Assembly: GCA_031278675.1 (NCBI GenBank)
Contig: JAITJY010000021.1
Location: forward strand, 1-5,431
Length of the DNA stretch: 5,431 nucleotides
DNA from: Bifidobacteriaceae bacterium
GTDB lineage: Bacteria; Actinomycetota; Actinomycetes; Actinomycetales; WQXJ01
Direction of reading: 5' to 3'
The position numbers were made by a program, and so were the translations under genes. Shown piece by piece: positions 5,181-5,431 of the stretch (position 1 is the first letter of the stretch; each line of letters starts with the position of its first letter). The notes beneath the pieces are model-generated. The model had not been told where the DNA came from. It saw only the letters and a program-made list of their open reading frames with translations, and ran no database searches.

Positions 5181-5431
5181 GTGCTCCGGGTGGCGTTGAC
5201 AGGCGGTATGGCGGCCGGCAAGTCGGTGGTCGCCGCACGCCTGACGCACTTGGGTTTCCCCCTGGCCGATGCCGACCAGTTGGCTCGCGCCGTAGTGGCA
5301 CCCGGGACGGGGGGCTTGGCCGCCGTTGTGGCAGCATTCGGGCCTTCGGTTCTAGGGCGCAGTGGGGAACTCGACCGCGCTGCTTTGGCCCGGATTGTGT
5401 TTGCCGACGCGGCGGCGCGCCGGCGCCTGGA
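5181..5431 (+). CDS. coaE: dephospho-CoA kinase, N-terminal part (cut by window end)
   Basis: The first 83 codons of dephospho-CoA kinase, which phosphorylates the 3'-hydroxyl of dephospho-CoA with ATP in the last step of coenzyme A synthesis in the cytoplasm. The protein starts MLRVALTGGMAAGKS: the Walker A P-loop is GGMAAGKS with K14 and S15, and the family's acidic DAD motif is D30-A31-D32. LDRAALARIVFADAAARRRL further on is typical of the family. GTG at 5181 is the only sensible start: an in-frame TAG lies at 5148-5150 and no other start codon lies between. The P-loop has Met-Ala-Ala where Ile-Gly-(Ser/Ala) is more common, a mild variant. The frame is open to the last base; whether the C-terminus carries the GrpB-like extension found in mycobacterial CoaE cannot be seen. 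Confidence 0.93.
   Translation, partial: MLRVALTGGMAAGKSVVAARLTHLGFPLADADQLARAVVAPGTGGLAAVVAAFGPSVLGRSGELDRAALARIVFADAAARRRL

Overview
The window looks like a piece of a GC-rich actinobacterial chromosome. The best evidence is the 490-residue ribosomal protein S1: it has four S1 domains and the Tyr/Asp/Trp-rich, acidic C-terminal tail typical of Actinobacteria, and it is followed by coaE, the usual actinobacterial gene order. The neighbouring envelope proteins (an N-terminal leucine-rich-variant domain, PASTA domains, and a VWA plus SGNH hydrolase) also fit an actinobacterium. The genus cannot be fixed from the sequence alone.

Layout. Positions 55-3302 hold a two-gene minus-strand operon for envelope or secreted proteins. 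The first gene (3302-1950) encodes a single-pass membrane protein with an N-terminal LRV-type domain, a Pro/Lys/Gln linker, one transmembrane helix, two PASTA-like domains and an NPCBM-like carbohydrate-binding domain. The second gene (1953-55) overlaps it by four bases (GTGA). It encodes a secreted protein with an Ala/Ser/Pro repeat linker, a VWA domain with an intact MIDAS, an Ig-like segment and an SGNH/GDSL hydrolase domain. The hydrolase appears cut off before its catalytic Asp-His block, and the final ~180 bases look foreign to it.

Positions 3303-3593 form the divergent intergenic region. It is dense with signals: three copies of an 11-bp element, a stable folded leader for the minus operon, an imperfect 12-bp-arm palindrome, a perfect 10-bp-arm inverted repeat enclosing an extended -10 box, and a 35% GC leader with no Shine-Dalgarno site directly before rpsA. 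Positions 3594-5066 are rpsA on the plus strand. Positions 5067-5180 hold three GC-rich hairpins and a -10 box placed for a leaderless coaE transcript. Positions 5181-5431 are the first 83 codons of coaE, cut by the window edge.

The plus-strand genes are housekeeping (translation, and the last step of coenzyme A synthesis). The minus-strand pair probably acts together at the cell wall: one protein could bind peptidoglycan or glycan, and the other could bind a ligand and hydrolyse an ester. The most interesting items are the uncharacterised envelope pair with its apparently truncated enzyme, and the structured divergent control region that may include an S1 autoregulatory leader.
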